Positions 6,385 to 14,309 of a stretch of 20,040 bases of DNA are shown one piece after another (the first letter of the stretch is position 1; each line of letters begins with the position of its first letter). Both the position numbers and the translations under genes were made by a program. Under the pieces are notes generated by a model that worked only from the letters and a program-made list of their open reading frames with translations, did not search any database and was not told the origin of the DNA. The stretch lies in NCBI GenBank assembly GCA_038212405.1, contig JBBQUN010000063.1, forward strand, positions 1 to 20,040, given 5' to 3'. This DNA is from JBBQUN01 sp038212405 (GTDB taxonomy: Bacteria > Actinomycetota > Acidimicrobiia > Acidimicrobiales > SZUA-35).

Positions 6385-7950
6385 TCAACTGGTATACGTC
6401 AGCTGCTGGAACTCGGCGGACTCTGAGAACCACAGCGTCGTCTCGGCCCGAGACAATCCTGCGTCGATGAGGCTTTTCCAGTACATCAGGCCAGCGGCGT
6501 CAGGCTCGCGGTCCATCACATTGCGGTAGAGCACGGTGAGGAATGCGTTGTCATCGAGATCGTCGTACGTCGTACGGAACTCGGAGCTGGTGACGAACAT
6601 CTTGGCGATCGTCTGGAGCGCTGTCCCGGAGCGATGCTGAGCGACCCAGTAGCTCTGACCGAGTCCGTCGGGCTGCCGACTGAACACCGCCATGTACAGC
6701 CGAGCCACGGTTCCGTCGGTTCCTGTCGACGCCGAGAGATCACCGAGGATCTCTCGTGCGCCGACGACGTTGAACTCGATCGTCTTCGATGACGAGTTCC
6801 CGAGAACGTCGGTGGCCTCGACGACCAGGCGATGCTGGCCGCGGTCCAGTCCGGACAGCGACACGGTTTCGACCGATTTCCCGTCGAGCGCGATGTCACA
6901 CGCTGCCATTGGCGAGGTGTCGTCGCACTTGATGGTGATCTGACGATCTTTGCCCTGGGTGAGGGTGGCACCGTTGGTCAGCCCGACCACCGTGATCGTT
7001 GGCGCAGTCAGGTCGAGGTCGAGTTGATACACCACATTCATCGTTGCGGCGAACAGCCGTCCTTCGGATCCGATCACGATGCGCGGACTCTCGAAGTGGA
7101 TGATGTCGAGAGCGTCCACGCCATCGAACGTACCAACGGTGGTGATCGTCCCATTCGGCAGTCGACGCTGGACGTTGGTTCCATCCATGAAGTAGACGGT
7201 GCCGTCGGTGGTCCCTGCGAGATCAACAGCACCTCGATGGGGGCTGAGGAAATACCCATCGGGTAGGTCCGCGACCAGCTCGTTTCCAACCCCAGGGGTG
7301 TAGCGATAGAGGTTGCCCGTTCCATCCACGCGGTAGAGCAGTGATCCGTCAGCCTGCGGAACCAACCCAACGATCGCACCGTCGGAAGGGATATCGATGT
7401 ACTCCCAGGATCCGTCCTCGGCCATGCGGGCGACGTCGTACATCCCCTCCGGCGTCCAAATCCCGAACGGCATCGTCAAGGTCGCTGCGCCGTCAGGGCC
7501 GAACTGCAGCGATGGACCTTCCATCATCATCATGTGCATGAAGTCGCCGAGCGGTTGGCCGACGGCCGTGGTGGTTCCATCGTCGGCGATGGTGACCAAC
7601 CGTGTTCCGTCGATCGTCTCGCTGATTCCGTGGAGAACTCCGCCGGGACCCGAAGCGATGGCAAAGATGGGCTCAGCCAGCGTGATCGTGGTCGTCACCG
7701 ATCCCTCGATCCGCACCAGGGTCATGAAATCGGTCAGCACGTCGACCCGGCCGGTGCTGCTGACCGCGACACCGTTGATCCAACCGTCGGTACGGAACTT
7801 CTCGACGACACTCGGAAGCGCCGGCGCCGGCGCCTCGGTCGTTGCCGCCGCAGGGGCAACAGGGACTACGAATGCCGAGAGCGGGGCTGCCGCAGCGACG
7901 ATGGGTAGGAGAACGAGACGGGCTTTACCCCGACGAGTGGTTTTGTTCAT
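6385..7950 (-). CDS. Secreted beta-propeller / Ig-like / DUF4214 protein
   Basis: A 521-residue exported protein. A Sec signal peptide is clear: basic MNKTTRRGKAR, a hydrophobic core to about residue 30, and an AAA-type cleavage site near 36. Residues 45-320 are a run of short beta repeats with alternating 'GRVDVLTD', 'GTRLVTIADDGTT', 'DGSLLYRVDGTGNLYRY' and 'DGTVYFMDG' blades, as in NHL/SMP-like propellers. Residues 322-400 are an Ig-like domain (LDLTAPTITVVGLTNGATL) with a Cys pair. Residues about 415-515 are DUF4214 with two repeats (LYMAVFSRQPDGLGQSYWV and LYRNVMDREPDAAGLMYWKS), often found at the ends of large actinobacterial surface proteins. A Met/His-rich loop (DFMHMMMMEGPS, near residue 142) stands out. 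The ligand is unknown. The start is fixed by the signal peptide; no clear ribosome site precedes it. Confidence 0.82.
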   Translation of the reverse strand: MNKTTRRGKARLVLLPIVAAAAPLSAFVVPVAPAAATTEAPAPALPSVVEKFRTDGWINGVAVSSTGRVDVLTDFMTLVRIEGSVTTTITLAEPIFAIASGPGGVLHGISETIDGTRLVTIADDGTTTAVGQPLGDFMHMMMMEGPSLQFGPDGAATLTMPFGIWTPEGMYDVARMAEDGSWEYIDIPSDGAIVGLVPQADGSLLYRVDGTGNLYRYTPGVGNELVADLPDGYFLSPHRGAVDLAGTTDGTVYFMDGTNVQRRLPNGTITTVGTFDGVDALDIIHFESPRIVIGSEGRLFAATMNVVYQLDLDLTAPTITVVGLTNGATLTQGKDRQITIKCDDTSPMAACDIALDGKSVETVSLSGLDRGQHRLVVEATDVLGNSSSKTIEFNVVGAREILGDLSASTGTDGTVARLYMAVFSRQPDGLGQSYWVAQHRSGTALQTIAKMFVTSSEFRTTYDDLDDNAFLTVLYRNVMDREPDAAGLMYWKSLIDAGLSRAETTLWFSESAEFQQLTYTS

Positions 7951-8096
7951 GGAACAGTAGTCGTGGAGCGGGGTCGAAGAATGACAGATCGCACGTCAAA
8001 GGCAGGCAAGATGAGTTGATCGGCCCAGGGCGAGGTCCATGAATCAATCGAGTCCGACCGCGGTCTTCGACGAGCAGATCGGATGACCTAGCGGCA
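7951..8096. other. Intergenic stretch between the Nei and DUF4214 genes
   Basis: This 146-nt gap has no credible gene. It must hold the DUF4214 promoter. TTGACG on the minus strand (from CGTCAA at 7993-7998) is a possible -35, but no convincing -10 follows. A 10-bp palindrome GACCGCGGTC sits near 8057-8066, within a looser TCGA-ended dyad, and could be an operator or the terminator region of the incoming nei transcript. Confidence 0.4.
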
Positions 8097-8903
8097 CTAA
8101 CCCGGCTGACAGGTCGGGCACCACCAAATGTTGCGGCCGTCGATGACGGCTGCGGTGATCATGGTGCCACAACGCCGACATGGCTGACCCTGGCGCTTGT
8201 AGGCATAGAGACGGCCTGAACGGGGGATCTCGGACCGTTTGTCGTAGCCGACCTCGACGGGGTCAACGGTCACGATCCGACCCAACGCCTCGCCGGCTTT
8301 GAGCTCGTCGACCGACAGCGACCAAATGGCGTCGACGTCGGCCCGCTTCACGTCTTTCGACGAGATGAACGGATGGATGCCGAGCGCAAACAGGAACTCG
8401 GCCCGGTAGACGTTGCCGATCCCGGCAATCACTTTCTGGTCCAGGAGCGAAGCACCGATGGGGATGGTGCGGGTCGAGAGTCGTTTCGCCAGTTTGTCGG
8501 CGCCGTCATCAGGATTGACGATCGGGTCGGGCCCGAGCCGATCGATGATCGCGTGCACGCCGTCGCGATCGATGACTTCGCACACCGTCGGGCCGGCCAG
8601 ATGGAGCTGGTCGGTCGAGCTTTCGAGTAACAAACGACAGTTCGGCGACGGTTCCTGTTTGGCTGGCAGCTTCGAGACACGGAACTTGCCGAACAACCCC
8701 AGATGAATGTGGACGACCACATCGTTGTCGAAGTCATAGAAGAGGTGCTTGCCGTAGGCGTGCATCCGCTCGATCGTTCGCCCATCGAGCATCGCGGCGC
8801 CATCGCTGAAGCGACCCTGAGGCGAACTGGCCGAGACCGACTTCCCGGTGAACCTCCGGCCCTGGAGGCGGGCAGCTCGATGAATGACGTGTCCCTCAGG
8901 CAT
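8097..8903 (-). CDS. nei: Fpg/Nei-family DNA glycosylase (MPEGH type)
   Basis: A 268-residue bifunctional DNA glycosylase/AP lyase of base-excision repair. The start is fixed by chemistry: the mature N-terminus must be Pro2, followed by the catalytic Glu3 (MPEGH), as in actinobacterial Nei1-like enzymes. Lys52 (AYGKHLFYDF) is the conserved active-site lysine. The helix-two-turns-helix region (LLDQKVIAGIGNVYRAEFLF) has the conserved GxGNxYxxE. A C-terminal zinc finger has Cys242, Cys245, Cys262 and Cys265. The pattern MPEGH rather than MPELPE favours oxidised-pyrimidine (Nei) over 8-oxoguanine (Fpg) activity. It lies 71 nt after the DUF445 gene on the same strand and could share its transcript. 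No Shine-Dalgarno is seen. Confidence 0.92.
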   Translation of the reverse strand: MPEGHVIHRAARLQGRRFTGKSVSASSPQGRFSDGAAMLDGRTIERMHAYGKHLFYDFDNDVVVHIHLGLFGKFRVSKLPAKQEPSPNCRLLLESSTDQLHLAGPTVCEVIDRDGVHAIIDRLGPDPIVNPDDGADKLAKRLSTRTIPIGASLLDQKVIAGIGNVYRAEFLFALGIHPFISSKDVKRADVDAIWSLSVDELKAGEALGRIVTVDPVEVGYDKRSEIPRSGRLYAYKRQGQPCRRCGTMITAAVIDGRNIWWCPTCQPG

Positions 8904-8974
8904 TGCCTACCGCCACCGCCGCGGCGAGGAGCGCAGGACGCGTGCCAGCCGAAAATCGAGACGATGAGCACGGG

Positions 8975-10225
8975 TCACAGCAGCAGCTCGGAAACGGTGA
9001 AGATCGTGAGCCCGGCAAGGCCGCCGACGACGGTGCCGTTGATGCGGATGAACTGGAGGTCGCGGCCAACCTGGAGTTCGAGCCGTTCCGCGGTCTCTTG
9101 TGTGTCCCAGCGTTGGACGGTGGTGGCGATGAGATCGGCCACCTCGTCTCGGAACTGCTCGGCGACGTACCCCGTTGCCCCGCTCACCCAGTCGTCGATC
9201 TTTGCCTGGAGCGACGGATCGGCGACGATTGCTTTGCCCGCATCGACCAGGGCCTCCTCGAGTCGGACTCGCAGCTCCGAATCGGGGTCTTCCGCCGCTG
9301 CGATCAAGCCCGATTTGGCCCGTGACCACAACGTGTTCGACCACGCCCGCACCTCGGGGTGAGCCAGGAGTTCGAGCTTGAGCTGCTCACCCCGCTCGAT
9401 CATCTCGGGACTCGTCTTCAACCGCTCGGAGAACTCCAGCGTGCGAGCGTTGATCTCCCGGCGGAGCTCGTGGTCGGGATTGGTGCCGAGGTCGGAGAGG
9501 AAGCGACCAACCGCGTCGTAGATCTTGTCGAAGATGCGATCGTCGATCTGGTCGGGCACCCACCACGGCGATTCCTCGGACAACCGCCTGCGGAAGGCAA
9601 CACGATTGTCGAGCAGGAACCGATGCAGCCCGGTCAGGGTGCTGCCCAACACCACGTCGTGATGTCCCGCTTCGATCCCGGCATCGATCGCCTTGCCGAC
9701 GAACGGGGCGACGGGGATGGCCCGCACTCGGTGCTCCAGCAGCTCTTCGATCCCGCTCTGCACCGAGTCATCAGACAACACCTCGGTCACACCACGCACG
9801 AGGGCTGCACTCTGCTCACCGACCGAGGTCGCATGCGCCGGATGGGTCAGCCACTCACCGATTCGCCGACCGAGGTGTGCATCGTCGAGCCGTTCGGTCA
9901 GCACCTCTCTGGTCAAGAAGTTGTCTCGAACGAAGCCACCAAGGCTCTCGCCAATCTGATCCTTGCGCTTCTGGATGATGGCGGTGTGTGGAATCGGCAG
10001 TCCGAGGGGATGGCGAAACAGCGCGGTGACCGCGAACCAGTCGGCAATGGCTCCCACCATGGCGGCCTCGGCGGTTGCCCGGATGTAGCCGACCCAGTGG
10101 TGATCGGCTTCCTGCCAGCGGGCGATGACGAATACGACCGCGGCGAAGACCAAGAGCGCGGTGGCGAACCGCTTCATCCGGCGAAGGTCGTGCCTGCGCT
10201 GTTCGTCGTCGTCCATCGAGAGCAT
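8975..10225 (-). CDS. DUF445 family membrane protein (YjiN-like)
   Basis: A 416-residue member of the DUF445 family (E. coli YjiN relatives), function unknown. A hydrophobic segment at about residues 20-38 (FATALLVFAAVVFVIARW) is followed by the family signature around 50-75 (AEAAMVGAIADWFAVTALFR, then HPLGLPIPHTAII). The long middle is helical and charged, with the typical repeats of 'I--W---' and 'L-D-'. The C-terminus is a second membrane segment (VVGGLAGLTIFTVSELL), and the usual conserved 'IRINGTVVGGLAGL' precedes it. Two starts are possible: ATG at 10225 (MLSMDDD) or ATG at 10216 (MDDDEQ); neither has a good ribosome site. It follows the amidohydrolase by 11 nt and may be in its operon, although a functional link is not obvious. 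Confidence 0.85.
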   Translation of the reverse strand: MLSMDDDEQRRHDLRRMKRFATALLVFAAVVFVIARWQEADHHWVGYIRATAEAAMVGAIADWFAVTALFRHPLGLPIPHTAIIQKRKDQIGESLGGFVRDNFLTREVLTERLDDAHLGRRIGEWLTHPAHATSVGEQSAALVRGVTEVLSDDSVQSGIEELLEHRVRAIPVAPFVGKAIDAGIEAGHHDVVLGSTLTGLHRFLLDNRVAFRRRLSEESPWWVPDQIDDRIFDKIYDAVGRFLSDLGTNPDHELRREINARTLEFSERLKTSPEMIERGEQLKLELLAHPEVRAWSNTLWSRAKSGLIAAAEDPDSELRVRLEEALVDAGKAIVADPSLQAKIDDWVSGATGYVAEQFRDEVADLIATTVQRWDTQETAERLELQVGRDLQFIRINGTVVGGLAGLTIFTVSELLL

Positions 10226-10236
10226 GCGGTCGTCGC

Positions 10237-11283
10237 TCAGAGCTTGGCGAAGAGCCGCTTGGCCTGCTCGGCGGCCTTGGCCCGCACCTCGGCAGCGTCG
10301 ACGGTGGTCACCACACCATTGTCGAGCACCTTGCGACCCTCGATCACGATGTCGATCGGGCGCACGTCAGTGGTGTAGGCCAGATGCCACGGATCCATGG
10401 TTGGGTACGACCACGTCACGATGTCGTCCTTGGCGTCGGGCATGAGTTCCCAGCCGCCTTCGAGCCAGCCCCACGCCTGCTCCGGCGTCGTGGTGACATC
10501 GATCTCGCGCTGTTTGAGAAAGGCCAGTTGGAACTCGGCAATCATGTTCGCGCCGATGCCGTCGGTGCCAAGCACGACGGAGGTGTTGAACCGGCCGGGG
10601 TAGGCGTAGCCAACGGCGTTGTTCATGTTGGAGCGGGGGTTGTGCACGATGATGCCGTCGAAATCGACCCCATCGGGCAGGTTCACTCCGTGAACGAGCA
10701 GCCAGTCGATATCGGACCGGCGAGCGAGCTCGGTACCGGGCCCGGTATCGACCATTCCCTCGGCAACGTGCACGTGCACGCCGACCCCGTGGTCATCGGC
10801 CAGACCGGCTGCAGCATCGATCGTTGCCTCGCTACAGGTGAACGCGGCATGCAACCCGACCATGCCAACACCGCCCTCGGAGAGGAAACGGTCGTTCTCG
10901 GCCAGGCCGGCCTTTGCGCCTTCGGGGCCATGACGATCGGTCACGCCGTAGGCGCAATTGACACGGACCCCAACCTCGGCGCAGGCGTTGGCAATCACAC
11001 TCAGGCTGCCCTCGATCGCATTCGGCGATTCATGATGATCGATGATCGCCGTACAGCCCGACTCCAGCGCCTCGAGAGCTCCGAGCTTCGCCGACCATTC
11101 GAGCATCTCGAGGTCGAGCGCCGTGTCGACTCGCCACCACACCTGTTCGAGCACCGACTTGAACGAGGTCGGCGTCTGGGGCGGCGCCGGCATGCCCCGC
11201 ACGAGTGCTGAGTACAGATGATGGTGGGCGCAGACCAGCCCGGGAGTAACGCCCTGACCGGGCAGCGGTTCGACATCAGCCAT
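10237..11283 (-). CDS. Amidohydrolase-superfamily protein (SsnA/guanine-deaminase-like), short N-terminus
   Basis: A 348-residue metal-dependent deaminase/hydrolase. Metal ligands and neighbours are visible: His20-x-His22 (LVCAHHHLYSAL), HVHVAEG, the HNPRSNMNNAVGYA block and the Asp in GTDGIGANM, all typical of the SsnA/chlorohydrolase branch. The substrate is probably a ring amine or amide; proximity to purine genes suggests a purine or breakdown product, but this is inference. Relatives usually carry about 50 extra N-terminal residues that form a small beta sandwich; here only MADVEPLPGQGVT precedes the TPGLV strand, and no frame upstream encodes the rest. The ATG is preceded by TAGGTT with a 6-nt gap, so the short start looks real. 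The C-terminal part also lacks the usual 'G-ADLV' strand, replaced by TWSYPTMDPWHLAY. Confidence 0.78.
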   Translation of the reverse strand: MADVEPLPGQGVTPGLVCAHHHLYSALVRGMPAPPQTPTSFKSVLEQVWWRVDTALDLEMLEWSAKLGALEALESGCTAIIDHHESPNAIEGSLSVIANACAEVGVRVNCAYGVTDRHGPEGAKAGLAENDRFLSEGGVGMVGLHAAFTCSEATIDAAAGLADDHGVGVHVHVAEGMVDTGPGTELARRSDIDWLLVHGVNLPDGVDFDGIIVHNPRSNMNNAVGYAYPGRFNTSVVLGTDGIGANMIAEFQLAFLKQREIDVTTTPEQAWGWLEGGWELMPDAKDDIVTWSYPTMDPWHLAYTTDVRPIDIVIEGRKVLDNGVVTTVDAAEVRAKAAEQAKRLFAKL

Positions 11284-11289
11284 GGATTG

Positions 11290-11324
11290 AACCTAGGCCA
11301 AGAATCGCCGATTGAGTCGGCGAT
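11290..11324 (-). promoter_or_regulatory. Leaderless promoter -10 with adjacent inverted repeat
   Basis: TAGGTT (11295-11290) stands 6 nt before the amidohydrolase ATG with no Shine-Dalgarno. Just upstream, ATCGCCGA (11304-11311) and TCGGCGAT (11317-11324) form a perfect 8-bp inverted repeat with a 5-nt loop, lying between the -10 and -35 positions. It could be an operator. The same interval also separates this gene from the divergent small membrane protein gene at 11394. Confidence 0.4.
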
Positions 11325-11393
11325 GAGGAACCGTGTGGCGAGTCGAGCAGCCACTTCGTCAAGGCCGACGGTGATCGTTCCGATATCAGGTTC

Positions 11394-11693
11394 GTGACGA
11401 GCCACCCCGACCCGTTCGGTCCCCCGCCGACCGAGCCACCCAGGCTCGGCGCGACTCCGACCAGCGCAGGCCCGTCGGCACCGACCCACCTCGCCAAATC
11501 GGGCTTGGCCGGCCAGCGCACCCCGGTGATTTGGGCCGGTGCCCTGGCAACGATTGGCTTCGCCGGCCTCACCGGGTTTCTGCTCGACAGCCGATGGTCC
11601 TACCTCAGCCTCGGCGCTGCGCTCGCTGCACTCCTGCTCGTCGTGCTCGGCGTATCAACGCCCCCAATCCGACCAGATGACGTCGGCCCATGA
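11394..11693 (+). CDS. Small two-helix membrane protein
   Basis: Ninety-nine residues from a GTG. The first 40 are Pro/Thr/Gly-rich and polar (SHPDPFGPPPTEPPRLGA), probably cytoplasmic. Two hydrophobic helices follow, at about 43-64 (TPVIWAGALATIGFAGLTGF) and 68-87 (YLSLGAALAALLLVVLGVS), then a short polar tail. Such proteins are common in actinobacteria and I do not recognise a named family. It is divergent from the amidohydrolase gene and convergent with the M20 hydrolase gene. The amino-acid pattern supports a real gene, but start and function are uncertain. Its TGA (11691-11693) is the first base triplet of a 16-bp tandem repeat. Confidence 0.6.
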   Translation: MTSHPDPFGPPPTEPPRLGATPTSAGPSAPTHLAKSGLAGQRTPVIWAGALATIGFAGLTGFLLDSRWSYLSLGAALAALLLVVLGVSTPPIRPDDVGP

Positions 11694-11754
11694 CCACCTC
11701 AGTCCCTGACCACCTCAGCTACTGACTATCTCAGCTACTGACCACACCAGCCAG
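11691..11754. repeat. Four degenerate 16-bp tandem repeats across convergent gene ends
   Basis: Units start at 11691, 11707, 11723 and 11739: TGACCACCTCAGTCCC, TGACCACCTCAGCTAC, TGACTATCTCAGCTAC and TGACCACACCAGCCAG. The first carries the TGA of the plus-strand membrane protein, and the TCAG of the third carries the TGA of the minus-strand M20 hydrolase at 11733-11731. Because 16 is not a multiple of three, the array places TGA in all plus-strand frames. It looks like slippage expansion of the junction between the two genes. Confidence 0.8.
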
Positions 11755-13017
11755 ATCGAGCAACACCGACAGCAGTACGTTGGCTCCCGCTTCGATGTCG
11801 TCGGTGTCGGTGTGCTCTGCCGGGTTGTGACTGATGCCGAGATGGCTCGGCGTGAAGATCATGGCGGTTGGCGCGACGCGGGCGAACATCTGCGCGTCGT
11901 GGCCTGCGCCCGACGGCATTCGCATCGTCGTCAGTCCGGCCTCGACGGCCGCCGCCTCGATCCGGTCGGCGACCATTGGATCGAACGCAACCGGAGCAAA
12001 GCGGGCAAGTGGTCGACTGCTGATCGTCACCCCTTCGCGTTCGGCCAGTTCCTTGATCTTCGCCTCCAAGCGCTCTTCGGCTTGCTGGAGCAACTGCTCG
12101 TCGGTGTTGCGAAGGTCGACGGTCATGGTGGCACTGGCGGCAACGACGTTGACGAGGTTCGGTCGCAGTTCCAATCGGCCCACGGTGGCCACCTGAGGGT
12201 GGCCGAGTTCGAGCGCCAGCCACCGAACGAAGGTCGTGATCTCTGCCGCCACCCATGCCGGATCATGACGCAGGCGCATCGGCGTTGTTCCCGCGTGGTT
12301 CGACTGACCGATGATCTCGATCTCGGTCCAGGAGATCCCTTGCACCCCCTCGACGACCCCGATCTGGATCCCGGCCTCTTCGAGCACCGGCCCCTGCTCG
12401 ACATGGAGCTCGACGAATGCTTGCGGCACCAGCCCCGGAACGGGCGCCGCACCCAAATAGCCGATCCGATCGAGTTCGGTACGAACGGTCGTGTTGTCGA
12501 TACCAACGGTGTCGTACGCCTCCTCGACCGGCAGTCCACCCACATAGACCAGGGATCCCATCATGTCGGGTTGATACCGCGCCCCTTCTTCGTTGGAGAA
12601 GAACCCCACCGACAGCGGATGACGAGTGCGAAGGCCGGCAGCCAGCAGCGTCTCGATGACCTCGAGCCCGGCGAGCACGCCGAGGTTGCCGTCGTAACGA
12701 CCGCCGGTGCGGACCGTGTCGATGTGGCTACCCGTCATGACCGGCGGCAGGTCTTCGGTTCCTTCGAGCGTCGCGATGACGTTGCCGATGGCGTCGACGC
12801 GAATCTCGAGCCCCAGATCTTCCATCCAGGTGACGACGAGGTCTCGTCCCTGACGATCGGCGTCGGAGAAGGCCAACCGCGCCGAACCCGTGGTCCCTTG
12901 AATGCCGCCAATGCTCGAAAGGGTCGCCAAACGGTCTTGCAGCCGAGCGGAATCGATCCGAAGCGGCGCACCGCGGTCGACGGTGGTGGAGGGATTCACG
13001 GCAGTCACGCCCGCCAT
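11731..13017 (-). CDS. M20-family Zn hydrolase, allantoate amidohydrolase / N-carbamoyl-amino-acid hydrolase type
   Basis: A 428-residue cytoplasmic binuclear zinc amidohydrolase. Metal ligands are visible: His in GSHIDTV, Asp in GGRYDGNLGVLAGLEV, Glu-Glu in FFSNEEGARY, His in VELHVEQGPVLEEAG and the final His in GISHNPAEHT. The lid domain motif is SNHAGTTPM, and GAGHDAQMFA completes the active site. The HyuC and AllC branches look alike at this level; nearby xanthine-dehydrogenase-type and deaminase genes favour allantoate amidohydrolase (releasing ammonia from allantoate), but this is inference. The ATG at 13017 is preceded by GGAGG at 13 nt, rather far. TTGACA at 13044-13039 with a GACGAT -10 would instead start transcription at the in-frame GTG at 13008. 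The gene follows dinB by 37 nt. Confidence 0.8.
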   Translation of the reverse strand: MAGVTAVNPSTTVDRGAPLRIDSARLQDRLATLSSIGGIQGTTGSARLAFSDADRQGRDLVVTWMEDLGLEIRVDAIGNVIATLEGTEDLPPVMTGSHIDTVRTGGRYDGNLGVLAGLEVIETLLAAGLRTRHPLSVGFFSNEEGARYQPDMMGSLVYVGGLPVEEAYDTVGIDNTTVRTELDRIGYLGAAPVPGLVPQAFVELHVEQGPVLEEAGIQIGVVEGVQGISWTEIEIIGQSNHAGTTPMRLRHDPAWVAAEITTFVRWLALELGHPQVATVGRLELRPNLVNVVAASATMTVDLRNTDEQLLQQAEERLEAKIKELAEREGVTISSRPLARFAPVAFDPMVADRIEAAAVEAGLTTMRMPSGAGHDAQMFARVAPTAMIFTPSHLGISHNPAEHTDTDDIEAGANVLLSVLLDLAGVVSS

Positions 13018-13044
13018 CGTCGGGCTGATACCTCCAACTGTCAA
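13006..13044 (-). promoter_or_regulatory. Candidate promoter of the M20 hydrolase gene
   Basis: A perfect TTGACA (13044-13039), a 17-nt spacer and GACGAT (13021-13016) are followed 7 nt later by an in-frame GTG (13008-13006). The geometry matches the candidate promoter of the deaminase gene (TTGACG-17-CACGCT-7-ATG). The -10 is weak, so this is only a suggestion; it would permit dinB-independent expression. Confidence 0.35.
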
Positions 13045-13054
13045 TAGACGGTTG

Positions 13055-14302
13055 TCACCCCCCGTCGATCGGGTCGGGCAGCAGCGGCACGGTGAAGCCG
13101 GCCTGCTTGCCGACCAAGGCCGCTCGGCCAATGGCCGTGCTGCCAAACCGATCGCGCACGGTGTCGAGCGCGGTATCGAGTTCGACCGACGACCGGGTGT
13201 CGAACGGCAGAGACTGTTGCACCGCATCGGCCGAGGCGAGATTCGAGATGGTGAACCCGAGGAGCGTGAGCTTGCGCTGAGCGATCTCGTCTCGACGAGC
13301 GACCAGCAGGATTCGTGCGACGTCGAGAAAGGTCGCGGTCGAGGCCGTTGCCTCGTGGAGCGTGTGCGATCGAGTGTCCCGGGTGAAATCACCGAAACGG
13401 AACCGGAGGGTGACCGTGCGGCCGACCCGGTGACCATTTCGCAATCGCCGAGACACTCGATCGACCAACTCCAGCAACACGCCCTCGAGGTCGGTGAACG
13501 ACGTGTCCCGCCGACCCAGCGCTCGCTGCGCTCCAATCGACGAACGCCGTTTGCCGGTCACGACTCGTCGGGCGTCGATGTTGTGTGCGAGCGCATGCAG
13601 GTGATGGCCCGACCCCTTCCCCAGCACCGAAGCCAGCGGCCCCTCGCCGAGCGCCGCCACCTGGCCAACGGTGAAGATCCCTCGCTCGGCCAACTTCGTT
13701 GCCGTCTTCGGCCCAACGCCCCACAGCCGCCCAACGGGAAGTGGGTGAAGGAAGTCGAGCTCGCCGTCGGGTTCGACGACCAGCAACCCATTCGGCTTGC
13801 ACACCCCACTCGCCACCTTGGCCAAGAACTTGGTGCGGGCGACCCCGACCGAGATGGCCAAGCCGACCTCGCTCTCGACCCGTCTCCGGAGTTCGATGGC
13901 GATCTGCTCGGGCGGGCCGACCAAGCGCCACAGACCCGACACATCGAGGAAGGCCTCGTCGATCGAGATGGGCTCGACCAGTGGCGTGGTGTCGTCGAAG
14001 ATCTCGAACACTGCACGACTGGCCTCGGTGTAGGCCTCCATCCGGGGCGACACCGTGATGAGCTGCGGGCAGTGTTCTCTGGCCAACCGGATCGGCATGG
14101 CCGTGCGAACACCCATGGCCCGAGCCTCGTAGCTGGCCGCCAGGATGACCCCGCCGCCAACGGCCATTGCCACCCCCCGCAGATCGGGTCGATCTCGCTG
14201 CTCGACCGAGGCGTAGAACGCGTCGAGGTCGGCGTGGAGGATCGAGGCCGGAGCTGGGCCCCTGATCGCCTCGATCTCGATCTTCGCTTGCATCGAACAC
14301 AT
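13055..14302 (-). CDS. dinB: DNA polymerase IV (Y family)
   Basis: A 415-residue error-prone translesion polymerase. With the ATG at 14302 as residue 1, the catalytic acidic residues are Asp25 (HADLDAFYASVEQRD) and Asp115-Glu116 (SIDEAFLD), and the steric-gate aromatic is Tyr30. Helix-hairpin-helix (LWGVGPKTATKLAERGIFTV) and little-finger domains follow. A QQSLPFD motif near residue 365 fits a beta-clamp-binding peptide. The reading frame is open further upstream, but a LexA box covers 14292-14309 and a TACAGT -10 (14315-14310) ends 7 nt before the ATG at 14302, giving a leaderless start; the ATG at 14293 is the alternative. It begins 23 nt after the stop of the hydroxylase large subunit and is followed 37 nt later by the M20 hydrolase. 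Confidence 0.92.
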   Translation of the reverse strand: MCSMQAKIEIEAIRGPAPASILHADLDAFYASVEQRDRPDLRGVAMAVGGGVILAASYEARAMGVRTAMPIRLAREHCPQLITVSPRMEAYTEASRAVFEIFDDTTPLVEPISIDEAFLDVSGLWRLVGPPEQIAIELRRRVESEVGLAISVGVARTKFLAKVASGVCKPNGLLVVEPDGELDFLHPLPVGRLWGVGPKTATKLAERGIFTVGQVAALGEGPLASVLGKGSGHHLHALAHNIDARRVVTGKRRSSIGAQRALGRRDTSFTDLEGVLLELVDRVSRRLRNGHRVGRTVTLRFRFGDFTRDTRSHTLHEATASTATFLDVARILLVARRDEIAQRKLTLLGFTISNLASADAVQQSLPFDTRSSVELDTALDTVRDRFGSTAIGRAALVGKQAGFTVPLLPDPIDGG

Positions 14303-14309
14303 GTTCGAT
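14292..14309. promoter_or_regulatory. LexA (SOS) box
   Basis: ATCGAACACATGTTCGAT is a perfect 18-bp palindrome around the actinobacterial SOS consensus TCGAACNNNNGTTCGA. It lies directly downstream of the dinB -10 (TACAGT, 14315-14310), covering the transcription start and the start codons. Bound LexA would therefore block dinB until DNA damage triggers its self-cleavage. Confidence 0.93.

Noticed and set aside
7397..7960. A 187-codon plus-strand frame opposite the DUF4214 gene
   Set aside because: It reads Ser/Thr/Val-rich sequence complementary to the propeller repeats and has no promoter or ribosome site.
8057..8066. Palindrome GACCGCGGTC as a defined operator
   Set aside because: A 10-bp GC palindrome is easily found by chance in this composition and no regulator lies next to it; noted only within the intergenic entry.
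13018..13536. A longer N-terminus for the M20 hydrolase reaching 13536
   Set aside because: It overlaps dinB codons in another frame and shows no family sequence; the hydrolase family begins near the ATG at 13017.
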